Assembly: GCA_025916135.1 (NCBI GenBank)
Contig: CP104793.1
Span: forward strand, 2,976,001-3,040,000
Reading direction: 5' to 3'
From: Rhodobacteraceae bacterium D3-12
GTDB taxonomy: Bacteria > Pseudomonadota > Alphaproteobacteria > Rhodobacterales > Rhodobacteraceae
Length of the DNA stretch: 64,000 bases
The position numbers were made by a program, and so were the translations under genes. Each line of letters starts with the position of its first letter. The first letter of the stretch is position 1. Below, one piece after another: positions 54,134 through 62,921 of this stretch. Under the pieces are notes generated by a model. That model had not been told where the DNA came from and did not search any database. It saw nothing but the letters and a program-made list of their open reading frames with translations.

Positions 54134-55000
54134 CTATTTTTCCAATGTTAGCGTCGTCCATTCACCAATCTCACGCCGTTTGACAAGATTGATACCAAAC
54201 TGTGCATAATGCGCGATCACATCGTCGGCTTGTTCATTCAGGATACCGGAAAGAATCACCTTTCCTGCGTCCTGAAACCGTGTCGCCATATCCTCGGCCA
54301 GCGCGATCAATGGCCCTTTGAGGATATTGGCAAAGACCAGATCATAAGGGGCTTGCTCCTCAAGCTCTGCGTGATCGAAACCTGCTGCCTCAACACAGCG
54401 CACACGCTGCTCCAGCCCGTTGGCGCGAATATTCGCCTCGGCCACGTCCACGGCAACCTCGTCGATATCGCTGCACAAAACCGGCTCGGGCCAAAGCCGC
54501 GCCGCCGCCATCGCAAGCACTGCAGTGCCGCAACCGATATCGACCGCGTTGCGGGCATGAAACCCGGCTTCGGCCAATTCATCAAGCGCCAGTAAGCAGC
54601 CATGCGTCGTGCCGTGATGCCCAGTTCCGAACGCCATCGCCGCTTCGATCAGCAGCGGCTCAACCCCTGCCGGTACCGCTTCGGCATCATGTGCGCCATA
54701 AACAAAAAACCGCCCTGCATGCACCGGCGCCAGCTCGCGTTTCACTTTGGCCACCCAATCGGTTTCCGGCAGTTCCGAAACGGCAAACGGCTTGGCCTCG
54801 AACGCAACCGCTAAAACCGCCAGCCCCGCCTCATCCGGTTGATCGGTGAAATAGCCGCCCACTTCCCAAACGCCCGAGCCGTCTTCGACCTCGAACACGC
54901 CAACTCCCGTTGGCTCAGGGTCGAGCCGTTCCATCGCCTCGCCCAACGCTTGCGCTTGGGCTTTGTCGTTTAACGTGGTCAGGGCGGTAAAGGTTGTCAT
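54134..55000 (-). CDS. prmA: Ribosomal protein L11 methyltransferase
   Basis: 288 residues. The SAM motif V-D-I-G-C-G-T-A-V-L near residue 150, G-T-G-H-H-G-T-T near 130, and N-I-L-K-G-P-L near 220 (the N-P-P-F/Y equivalent) are PrmA hallmarks. It trimethylates L11. It starts 66 bases from the MFS gene and may be read with it. Confidence 0.94.
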   Translation of the reverse strand: MTTFTALTTLNDKAQAQALGEAMERLDPEPTGVGVFEVEDGSGVWEVGGYFTDQPDEAGLAVLAVAFEAKPFAVSELPETDWVAKVKRELAPVHAGRFFVYGAHDAEAVPAGVEPLLIEAAMAFGTGHHGTTHGCLLALDELAEAGFHARNAVDIGCGTAVLAMAAARLWPEPVLCSDIDEVAVDVAEANIRANGLEQRVRCVEAAGFDHAELEEQAPYDLVFANILKGPLIALAEDMATRFQDAGKVILSGILNEQADDVIAHYAQFGINLVKRREIGEWTTLTLEK

Positions 55001-55066
55001 CGCAGTTCTCCAAAAACTCTGCTTGCCGCCTATGATGACGCCACCATCCGGTCAACTGGTAAACCG

Positions 55067-56302
55067 CTACTCGGCCGGCGCCGCCGCCGCAAACTTTGAG
55101 AAAACCGTCTCATTTCCCGGCTCCGGATGTCGAGGGATGAGCAACGCAAGCGCAAGTGAAACCCCAGCCATCATCGACGCAAGAATGAACACGCCCCCGG
55201 GAGACACAAGCCATAGATAGCCAAGCAACGCGGGCAAGAACACAGCCGCAATATGATTAATGGTGAAAGCAACAGCCGCGGTCGGCGCGATGTCACCCGG
55301 ATCGGCGATCTTTTGAAAGTATGTTTTCAGCGCCAGAGCAAGCGCGAAAAACATATGATCAATCACATAGAGCGTCGCCGCCAAAACCACGCCCCAACCG
55401 AAGTAGTAAATCCCGCCATACGCCAGAAACACGCTCACCAAACCGATGTATTCGAACACAAGCGTATTGCGCTCACCAAATCGCGCCACCGCACGACCAA
55501 ACAACGGGGCAAACAGAATGTTGATAACCAAATTGATCAGGAAGAGCGCTGTGACCTCATGCACTTCAAAACCAAATTTTTCGACCATCATGAAGCCGGC
55601 AAAGACAATAAATATCTGTCGCCGGGCGCCTGCCATGAACTGCAACGCATAATAGAGCCAATAGCGGCGCCGCAAAATCATCTGTTTGCGCTGCGGGTGC
55701 GGCGCTTCGAATTGCGGATAGGCAAACAGGCAGAACAACGCCAACAGCGTCGTCGTGCCGCCAGCCGTGAGGTAAACAAAGTTATAGCTCAGATCGAAAC
55801 TCTGCCACGTTAAAACGATCAGCCCATACGCCACCAGCGTCGCCGCAGACCCGGCAGACAGCAGGAGGCCCAGCATCTGTGGCGCACGCTCTTTTGGTAG
55901 CCACTGTAACTGCAACGATTGGTTTACGGTTTCGTAATAATGAAAGCCAATACTGCTGAGCATAGTAATTGTCAGAATGCCCGCCATTGATGGAAACCAT
56001 GCCGTCACCGCTGTTGCCACACCAAGAAGGACAAGCGATACGATCCCAAGCACCTGCTCGCGCACGAAGATGATAATCGCGATGACCCCAACAGCCAGAA
56101 AGCCGGGGATCTCGCGCACCGTATGCAGCCAGCCGTTGTCTGCCCCGTCGAATTTGCCAACTTCGATGATGAAGTTATTAAGCAGCGCCGACCACGTCGC
56201 AAAAGCAATCGGCATCGCTGCGGCCATCACAAAAAGCAATGTTATCGGACGCCGCCAAAACGGCAGGTCTCCGGCCTCGGAAAGTGGAATCGTTTTCAAC
56301 AT
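55067..56302 (-). CDS. MFS transporter
   Basis: 411 residues from the ATG at 56302, with about twelve membrane spans. The sequence M-L-K-T-I-P-L-S-E-A-G-D-L-P-F-W-R-R-P-I opens the protein, and a central cytoplasmic segment Q-R-K-Q-M-I-L-R-R-R-Y-W follows helix 6. The substrate is unknown. It is divergent from the YeeE gene across about 112 bases. Confidence 0.86.
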   Translation of the reverse strand: MLKTIPLSEAGDLPFWRRPITLLFVMAAAMPIAFATWSALLNNFIIEVGKFDGADNGWLHTVREIPGFLAVGVIAIIIFVREQVLGIVSLVLLGVATAVTAWFPSMAGILTITMLSSIGFHYYETVNQSLQLQWLPKERAPQMLGLLLSAGSAATLVAYGLIVLTWQSFDLSYNFVYLTAGGTTTLLALFCLFAYPQFEAPHPQRKQMILRRRYWLYYALQFMAGARRQIFIVFAGFMMVEKFGFEVHEVTALFLINLVINILFAPLFGRAVARFGERNTLVFEYIGLVSVFLAYGGIYYFGWGVVLAATLYVIDHMFFALALALKTYFQKIADPGDIAPTAAVAFTINHIAAVFLPALLGYLWLVSPGGVFILASMMAGVSLALALLIPRHPEPGNETVFSKFAAAAPAE

Positions 56303-56414
56303 GCTTTCGAATACGTCTTTTTGCTGCGGATGCCCATAGGTCCTGATCTGGATCAAGGCCACACATTAAGATCCGTGCATATGAAGGGATGATGGATAGA
56401 CCGGAACGCTGACA

Positions 56415-57476
56415 ATGGACCTCATTGCACTTGTTGACCGCATTGGCGAAGGGCCGACTGCCGCCTTGTTTGGCTTGATCACTGGCGTGATCTTTGGCGT
56501 CGCGGCGCAACGGTCACGCTTTTGCTTGCGGGCCGCCACCGTTGAATTCGCGCGCGGCATGATGCAGGACAAGGTCGCCGTCTGGTTGTTGACGTTTTCG
56601 ACCGCGCTGGTTTGGGTGCAATCTGCGCAACTGCTTGGGCTGATGCGCAGCGAAGAGGCCCGCATGATGGCAGTCCCAGGAAGCTGGTCGGGAGCGATCA
56701 TTGGCGGATTGCTTTTCGGTGTCGGCATGGTTCTTGCGCGCGGCTGCTCGGGGCGGCTTTTGGTTCTGGCAGCAACCGGCAATTTGCGGTCCGTAGTATC
56801 TGGGTTGATTTTTGCGGTGGTCGCCCAGATGTCGCTTTCGGGTTGGCTGGCTCCGCTTCGCGACACTCTGGCAATGCTCTGGATAACACCGGGCGGGCAA
56901 AACGTTGATTTAATGACGTTTTTAGGTTTACCCAACTATGCTGGATTGCTCCTTGGAGTTGTCACAGCAATGGTGGCATTGGTGATCTCGGCGCGAAACA
57001 AGATTGGGTGGTCCCGGCTTTTCTTTGCTTCCGGGGTTGGGTTTGCGGTTGCAGTTGGCTGGGTCTTAACCTTCGCACTCAGCCAAGTTGCCTTTGATCC
57101 CGTGCCCGTTGAAAGCGCAACTTTTTCAGGCCCCTCCGCCAATACGCTGATGTATTTTCTCGATCGAAAGTCCGTGCTGGAGTTCGATATCGGGCTGGTC
57201 CCCGGCGTCGTTATTGGCTCTTTTCTGTCCGCTGTTCTTGCAAAGGAGTTTCATTTCAAGGGTTTTTCAGATGAATCGAACATGCGGCGTTCCATGACCG
57301 GCGCTGTGCTTATGGGCTTCGGTGCCATGTTGGCCGGTGGTTGCGCGATTGGTGCGGGGGTGACCGGCGGCTCGATCTTTGTCGGCACGGCTTGGCTCGC
57401 TTTATTTTGCATGTGGGTTGGCGCGGTGACCACTGATCTTCTGCTAGACCAACAAACTCTCGTGGCAACCCATTGA
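56415..57476 (+). CDS. YeeE/YedE-family membrane protein
   Basis: 353 residues, about ten spans. Two conserved cysteine motifs, A-R-G-C-S-G-R-L near residue 112 and A-G-G-C-A-I-G-A-G near 310, are the YeeE signature; these cysteines pass thiosulfate or sulfur groups across the membrane. An R-S-R-F-C-L-R motif near residue 35 is also typical. No tusA-like partner is next to it. It ends 3 bases from the convergent priA. Confidence 0.9.
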   Translation: MDLIALVDRIGEGPTAALFGLITGVIFGVAAQRSRFCLRAATVEFARGMMQDKVAVWLLTFSTALVWVQSAQLLGLMRSEEARMMAVPGSWSGAIIGGLLFGVGMVLARGCSGRLLVLAATGNLRSVVSGLIFAVVAQMSLSGWLAPLRDTLAMLWITPGGQNVDLMTFLGLPNYAGLLLGVVTAMVALVISARNKIGWSRLFFASGVGFAVAVGWVLTFALSQVAFDPVPVESATFSGPSANTLMYFLDRKSVLEFDIGLVPGVVIGSFLSAVLAKEFHFKGFSDESNMRRSMTGAVLMGFGAMLAGGCAIGAGVTGGSIFVGTAWLALFCMWVGAVTTDLLLDQQTLVATH

Positions 57477-57479
57477 ATT

Positions 57480-59669
57480 TCAATAAAAACTCTGCGGATC
57501 AATATCCACAACCAGCCGGGTGGTCTTGGCCGGTCTGACCAATCCAAGCCATTTGACGAGCGCCCCCTGAAGCGCAACCCCCTTGGGCGCCTTCACCAAA
57601 AGCCGGACCCTGTGGCGACCGCGAATGCGCGCAATAGGTGCCGGTGCCGGCCCGAAAACCTGCGCGCCGACCTGTCTCAACGGCCCGTCATTTCGCGCCA
57701 ACTCGCTCCCCAAATCGAATACCTCCTGCACGTCTGGCGCAGACAGAATAATTGCAGCCATCCGCCCAAACGGCGGAACGCCTGCATGGCGTCGCTCCTC
57801 TGCCTCGGCGGCCCAGAACTTCTCCTCCTCCCCGCCAAGGATAGCGCGGATCACAGGATGCTCTGGCTGATAGGTCTGTAGAATAGCCTCACCAGGTTTG
57901 TCAGCACGCCCAGCGCGCCCGGACACCTGGCGCATTAATTGGAACGTTCGCTCTGCTGCGCGCAAGTCGGACCCTTGAAGCCCAAGGTCGGCATCAATCA
58001 CGCCAACAAGCGTAAGCAACGGAAAATTATGGCCTTTTGCCACTAATTGCGTTCCAACTATTATGTCTGCCTCACCCTCGGCAATGCTGGCGATCCGCTC
58101 CTTCAGCGCACGTGCCGATCCAAACAAGTCCGATGAAAGGGTCGCGATGCGCGCGTCAGGAAAGAGCGCGACCGCTTCTTCGGTCATCCGCTCGACCCCG
58201 GGACCCACCGCAGCCATCTGCCCCTCTTTCCCGCAGGAGGGGCAGGCCTCTGGAAGCGGTTTGCTCTCTCCGCACTGGTGACACACCAGCCTTTTCAAAA
58301 AACGATGTTCCACCATTCGTGCGTCGCAATGATCGCAGCCAACCTGTTGCCCGCACGCCCGGCATAACGTGATCGGCGCAAAGCCCCGTCGGTTAAGAAA
58401 GAGCAACGATTGCTCGCCCTTTTCGATCCGTGCCTGTACCGCCTGCGCTAGTTCAGGCGAAATCCAGCGGGTTGAAGGCAGTTGAACACCTCGCATGTCA
58501 ATTGTTCGCATTTTGGGCAAAACGGCGTCGCCGAAACGCGATGTCAGGGTCAGTTTTTCATACTTGCCCGCTTCGGCGTTTGCCCAGCTCTCAAGGCTCG
58601 GCGTGGCCGAGGCCAAAACAACCCTACCGCCCCCCAATGCGGCCCGAAGAACAGCCATGTCGCGGGCATTGTAAAGCACGCTATCTTCTTGTTTATATGA
58701 GGTATCATGCTCCTCATCGACGACAATTAGGCCAAGATCCATAAACGGTAGAAACAAGGCAGAACGCGCACCAACGACCACTTGTGCCCCGCCTTGGCCA
58801 ACCATTTTCCAAGTGCGGCGCCGCTCTGTCATGGTCACACCCGAGTGCCATTCGGCCGGGCGTGCACCGAAACGGGCCTCGACGCGCGCGACAAATTCGG
58901 CGCTAAGAGCGATTTCCGGCAGTAAAACCAGCGCCTGTTTGCGATGGCGAAGACACTCTGCGACAGCCTCAAGGTAAACTTCGGTTTTGCCAGACCCCGT
59001 CACCCCCCGCAGAAGCGTCGTACCGTACACATTCTGACGAATCTGCGCACCGAGCGTCTCCGCCGCGCGCGCTTGATCCTCCGTCAATTCTTTGCCTGCC
59101 AATTCGGGATCGAGATAGGGAAACGGGACGTCGCGAGGCGAATCCTCTTCGAAAACAACCCCTTGCTTCACCAACCCCTTAACAACCGAGGTAGACGCCC
59201 CCGCCATTTCGCTTAACTCTTTGAGCGTAAACGACAAGCCGCCGTATTCATTCAAGGCCCGGATCACACGCCGACGGGCATCGGTCATCCGATCCGGGTC
59301 GGCATTTCCGGGGCGGTACACTTTGCGCATCGACGGTGGGTCTGTGAGGCCCGGAGCGCGCGTCGCGAGCCGGAGCATGGCCGAAAGCGGTGTTAGGGTG
59401 TAATCCGCAGCGCGTTCAAGAAACGCCTGCATTTCGGCCTGCATGGGGGCCAAGTCGAGCACTTTGTTCACCGGACGGATCCGCGCACGATCAAAATCGC
59501 CTTTCCCGGCGCCCCAGACCACCCCTAGCACCTTGCGAGGACCGAGAGGCACCTCGACGTAGGCACCGAGATGGCAGCCGCCCGGAGGCGCCTTGTAATC
59601 AAGAAACCGATCGAGCGGCTGCGTGGTGAGCACCGCAACCAGATCGCCCTCAAAGAAAAAGTCTTTCAC
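57480..59669 (-). CDS. priA: Primosomal replication protein N' (PriA helicase)
   Basis: 729 residues. Walker A G-V-T-G-S-G-K-T-E near residue 218, the helicase box V-V-D-E-E-H near 317, and zinc cysteines in C-R-A-C-G-Q-Q-V-G-C-D-H-C and C-H-Q-C ... C-P-S-C-G are all seen. It restarts stalled forks. The rightward fsa gene starts 88 bases beyond its start codon. Confidence 0.96.
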   Translation of the reverse strand: MKDFFFEGDLVAVLTTQPLDRFLDYKAPPGGCHLGAYVEVPLGPRKVLGVVWGAGKGDFDRARIRPVNKVLDLAPMQAEMQAFLERAADYTLTPLSAMLRLATRAPGLTDPPSMRKVYRPGNADPDRMTDARRRVIRALNEYGGLSFTLKELSEMAGASTSVVKGLVKQGVVFEEDSPRDVPFPYLDPELAGKELTEDQARAAETLGAQIRQNVYGTTLLRGVTGSGKTEVYLEAVAECLRHRKQALVLLPEIALSAEFVARVEARFGARPAEWHSGVTMTERRRTWKMVGQGGAQVVVGARSALFLPFMDLGLIVVDEEHDTSYKQEDSVLYNARDMAVLRAALGGGRVVLASATPSLESWANAEAGKYEKLTLTSRFGDAVLPKMRTIDMRGVQLPSTRWISPELAQAVQARIEKGEQSLLFLNRRGFAPITLCRACGQQVGCDHCDARMVEHRFLKRLVCHQCGESKPLPEACPSCGKEGQMAAVGPGVERMTEEAVALFPDARIATLSSDLFGSARALKERIASIAEGEADIIVGTQLVAKGHNFPLLTLVGVIDADLGLQGSDLRAAERTFQLMRQVSGRAGRADKPGEAILQTYQPEHPVIRAILGGEEEKFWAAEAEERRHAGVPPFGRMAAIILSAPDVQEVFDLGSELARNDGPLRQVGAQVFGPAPAPIARIRGRHRVRLLVKAPKGVALQGALVKWLGLVRPAKTTRLVVDIDPQSFY

Positions 59670-59757
59670 GTTGGCACCGGCATTGGGGGTTTCGAGACTG
59701 CTTTCTATCGGGTAAACCAGCCGCTGACAAAACCATTCCTACAAAAGGATATTCGAG

Positions 59758-60411
59758 ATGAAATTCTTTGTTGATACTGCCGAAGTAGATGCGATTGCCG
59801 AATTGAATGATCTGGGCATGGTGGATGGTGTTACAACCAACCCGTCGCTGATTATGAAGTCGGGCCGCGATATTATTGAAGTTACAAAAGAAATTGCCAA
59901 CCTCGTTGATGGGCCGGTTAGCGCCGAAGTGGTCGCCACCGAAGCCAGTGAAATGATCGCTGAGGGGCGCAAGTTGGCCAAGATCGCACCAAATATCGCG
60001 GTTAAAGTGCCGCTCACTTGGGATGGTTTGAAAGCCTGCAAAGCACTGACATCAGACGGAAATATGGTAAACGTAACGCTGTGCTTCAGCGTGAACCAAG
60101 CCATTCTGGCGGCCAAGGCGGGGGCGACCTTCATTTCGCCCTTCATCGGTCGTTTGGATGATATCAACCTTGATGGCATGGAGCTGATCGAGGACATGCG
60201 GACGGTTTATGACAACTACGGTTTTGAGACTGAAATCCTTGCCGCGTCGATCCGCAGCGTGAACCATATGGCCGATTGTGCGCGGATTGGTGCCGACGTT
60301 GTGACCGCGCCGCCGGGTGTTATCAAGGCGATGGTGAGCCACCCGCTGACTGATAAGGGGCTAGAGGCCTTTTTGAAAGATTGGGAAAAAACAGGGCAGA
60401 AAATCCTGTAA
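59758..60411 (+). CDS. fsa: Transaldolase / fructose-6-phosphate aldolase
   Basis: 217 residues, the short transaldolase form. The Schiff-base lysine is in A-V-K-V-P-L-T near residue 86; T-N-P-S-L near 28 and F-I-S-P-F-I-G-R near 130 are conserved. It links C3/C6/C7 sugars of the pentose pathway, or acts as FSA. RBS AAAGGA lies upstream. Confidence 0.93.
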   Translation: MKFFVDTAEVDAIAELNDLGMVDGVTTNPSLIMKSGRDIIEVTKEIANLVDGPVSAEVVATEASEMIAEGRKLAKIAPNIAVKVPLTWDGLKACKALTSDGNMVNVTLCFSVNQAILAAKAGATFISPFIGRLDDINLDGMELIEDMRTVYDNYGFETEILAASIRSVNHMADCARIGADVVTAPPGVIKAMVSHPLTDKGLEAFLKDWEKTGQKIL

Positions 60412-60450
60412 CCCGTGATATAACGCCGCAAAACACTTAACGAGGCACCT

Positions 60451-61158
60451 ATGAGCAGCACGCCCCGTATGGACGATACTGTCCGCGAAAAAATCATCTC
60501 GGATCCAGAAGTCATTCTGGAAGATCAAGACCTTATGCGCGCATTGATCGCCGCGAACGAGCGTTCGATGGGCGGCAATATTGTTGATTTGCGTGGCATC
60601 GCCATGGAGCGTCTTGAGGCGCGGCTTGACCGGTTGGAAGACACCCATCGCAGCGTGATTGCCGCCGCTTACGAGAACCTTGCCGGGACAAATCAAGTGC
60701 ATCGCGCGATCTTGCGGATGCTCGATCCGGTGGAGTTTGAGGGGTTCTTGAAGGACCTTGGCGGCGAAGTGGCCGAGATTCTGCGGGTTGATTGCGTCAA
60801 GCTTGTGCTTGAGTCGGTGCAGACCGACGAAGAGGCCGCCATCAAACGGCTCGGCTCGGTCCTGACGGTGGCGGAACCCGGCTTTATCGACGGGTACGTC
60901 ACGGGCGAGCGTGGCGCGCCGATGCGTCAGGTCACCTTGCGCCAAATTGATGAGGGCGACGCGCAAATGTTTGGCGACAAAGCGGGGTGGGTCCGCTCGG
61001 AGGCGTGTTTGAAACTCGACTTTGGCGAGGGCCGCCTGCCGGGCATGTTGGTTATGGGCTCGGAAGATCCGCATATGTTCACCCCACAACAAGGCACTGA
61101 TCTTCTTGCCTTTTTCGCTGGCGTCTTTGAAAGAGCAATGCGCCGCTGGCTGTCATGA
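60451..61158 (+). CDS. DUF484 family protein
   Basis: 235 residues, GAF-like. Residues 12-24 read K-I-I-S-D-P-E-V-I-L-E-D; the C-terminal half has S-E-D-P-H-M-F-T and G-T-D-L-L-A-F-F. DUF484 genes commonly precede xerC, here overlapping it by 4 bases. The function is not established. Confidence 0.9.
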   Translation: MSSTPRMDDTVREKIISDPEVILEDQDLMRALIAANERSMGGNIVDLRGIAMERLEARLDRLEDTHRSVIAAAYENLAGTNQVHRAILRMLDPVEFEGFLKDLGGEVAEILRVDCVKLVLESVQTDEEAAIKRLGSVLTVAEPGFIDGYVTGERGAPMRQVTLRQIDEGDAQMFGDKAGWVRSEACLKLDFGEGRLPGMLVMGSEDPHMFTPQQGTDLLAFFAGVFERAMRRWLS

Positions 61159-62078
61159 GCCTGATCTCCCCAGCTGCCAGTGACGCGATGCACAGCTGGC
61201 TCGCGGGGCAAAAGGCGCTTAAAGGCGCATCGCAAAACACGATTGATGCCTATGCCCGCGATGTGGGCGATTTTCTCTCCTTTATCACGCTGCACAAGGG
61301 TGAGGCGCAGGGGCTAGGGCCGCTGATGCGCCTGACGGTGCCGGATATGCGCGCGTGGATGGTTTACACGCGCAATAGCGGGGTCGGCCCGCGGACATTG
61401 GCAAGAAAACTGTCGGCGGTAAAAAGTTTCTTTCGCTGGTTGAGCGAGCGCGAGGGCGCGGAGATCAGTGCGGTTCTCGCAGCGCGGTCGCCAAAGTATC
61501 AACGCAAGTTACCCCGCCCATTGGCCGAAGATGCCGCACGAAAAATGATCGAGGCTGTAGAGTTTCAACATGAAAGCCAATGGGTTGCCGCGCGAGATAC
61601 AGCGGTCATGACGCTCCTTTACGGTTGTGGCTTGCGGATTTCCGAAGCTTTGGGTCTGAACGGTGAGGACGCACCTTTGCCAGATGTTCTGAGGATCATA
61701 GGCAAAGGCGGTAAAGAAAGGGTTATCCCGGTGATCGGCGCGGCGCGGGACGCTGTGGCGGCGTATGTGCGGCTTGTTCCCTGGCCGATGGAGGCGGATC
61801 AACCCTTGTTCCGGGGCGTGCGCGGTGGCAGGCTTGCACCACGGGCTGTGCAGAAAGTTATGGAACGCGCACGAGCGCAGCTGGGCTTGCCTGCGAGCGC
61901 CACGCCGCATGCAATGCGCCATTCCTTTGCCACGCATTTATTAAGTGCTGGCGGGGACTTGCGTAGCATTCAGGAACTGCTTGGGCATGCATCGCTGTCC
62001 ACCACGCAGGCCTATACCGCGGTCGATGAGGCGCGGTTGATGGAGGTTTACGACAAGGCCCATCCGAAGGCGGGTTAA
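61155..62078 (+). CDS. xerC: Tyrosine recombinase XerC
   Basis: 307 residues. Catalytic residues are visible: R in G-C-G-L-R-I-S-E near 160, K in G-K-G-G-K-E-R, H-A-M-R-H-S near 253, and the nucleophile Y in T-Q-A-Y-T near 287. It resolves chromosome dimers at dif with XerD. It is coupled to DUF484. Confidence 0.95.
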   Translation: MSLISPAASDAMHSWLAGQKALKGASQNTIDAYARDVGDFLSFITLHKGEAQGLGPLMRLTVPDMRAWMVYTRNSGVGPRTLARKLSAVKSFFRWLSEREGAEISAVLAARSPKYQRKLPRPLAEDAARKMIEAVEFQHESQWVAARDTAVMTLLYGCGLRISEALGLNGEDAPLPDVLRIIGKGGKERVIPVIGAARDAVAAYVRLVPWPMEADQPLFRGVRGGRLAPRAVQKVMERARAQLGLPASATPHAMRHSFATHLLSAGGDLRSIQELLGHASLSTTQAYTAVDEARLMEVYDKAHPKAG

Positions 62079-62093
62079 AGGTTAGGATTAACG

Positions 62094-62798
62094 ATGAATT
62101 TGCATTTAAAGGCGCTGAGCGTCCATTTATTAACGGCGACGGGCGCGGTGTTTGCCATGCTGGCGATGTTGGCGGCGGTGGATGCCAAATGGGACCTGAT
62201 GTTTTTGTGGCTTGTGGTGGCCTTTGCCGTGGACGGCGTTGATGGCCCGCTGGCGCGAAAATATGATGTAAAACAGAACGCTGGCGAGTTTGACGGGGTC
62301 TTGCTGGACCTGATTATCGACTATCTGACCTATGTGTTTATCCCGGCGTTTGCGTTGTTCAAATCGGGGTTGTTCGAAGGCTGGACCGGCTGGTTTGTGA
62401 TTATTGTCATCACCTTTACCAGCGCGATGTATTTTGCCGATACTCGCATGAAAACAAAGGATAATTCCTTCTCGGGCTTTCCCGGGTGTTGGAACATGGT
62501 GGCGATCGTCGTTTTCGCGCTGACGCCGAATTTCTGGGTGATTCTTGTTCTGGTGACAGCGCTGGCGGTTGCGATGTTTCTGCCGTTGAAGTTTGTACAT
62601 CCGGTGCGCACGGAACGCTGGAGAAACGTAACGTTACCAATGGCTTTGGCTTGGACCTTCTTTGCGGGATGGGCCGCTTGGGTCGACTTTCACCCCCAGA
62701 GTTGGGCGAGTTGGGGGTTGATCCTGACCAGCGTGTATTTGCTGTTTGCGGGCATCGCGCAGCAGGTCATTTATGAACGCGGCGCGCGGCCGGGTTAA
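62094..62798 (+). CDS. pcs: Phosphatidylcholine synthase
   Basis: 234 residues, about eight membrane spans. The CDP-alcohol phosphotransferase motif D-G-V-D-G-P-L-A-R followed by D-G-V-L-L-D-L-I-I-D-Y (residues about 44-76) is the Pcs variant. It makes phosphatidylcholine from CDP-diacylglycerol and choline. It is 15 bases after xerC. Confidence 0.92.
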   Translation: MNLHLKALSVHLLTATGAVFAMLAMLAAVDAKWDLMFLWLVVAFAVDGVDGPLARKYDVKQNAGEFDGVLLDLIIDYLTYVFIPAFALFKSGLFEGWTGWFVIIVITFTSAMYFADTRMKTKDNSFSGFPGCWNMVAIVVFALTPNFWVILVLVTALAVAMFLPLKFVHPVRTERWRNVTLPMALAWTFFAGWAAWVDFHPQSWASWGLILTSVYLLFAGIAQQVIYERGARPG

Positions 62799-62818
62799 CG
62801 ACGGTTTTCAGAGGTCTG

Positions 62819-62872
62819 AGGGGGGTGACATCCGGCTGACATTCGGCTGCCTCCCGGCTGCCGTGTGACGCC
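62819..62872 (+). repeat. Intergenic repeat family B, copy 2
   Basis: A G-run, then TGACATCCGGC, TGACATTCGGC and TGCCTCCCGGC in tandem, then TGTGACGC. The order matches the reverse complement of 50746-50788. TTAACG stands on both sides (62795 and 62881). It lies between convergent pcs and ogt. Confidence 0.7.
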
Positions 62873-62921
62873 GGTTTTGCTTAACGCTATTTTAAATAAT
62901 GCAGCGTACGTTGGGGCAAGG

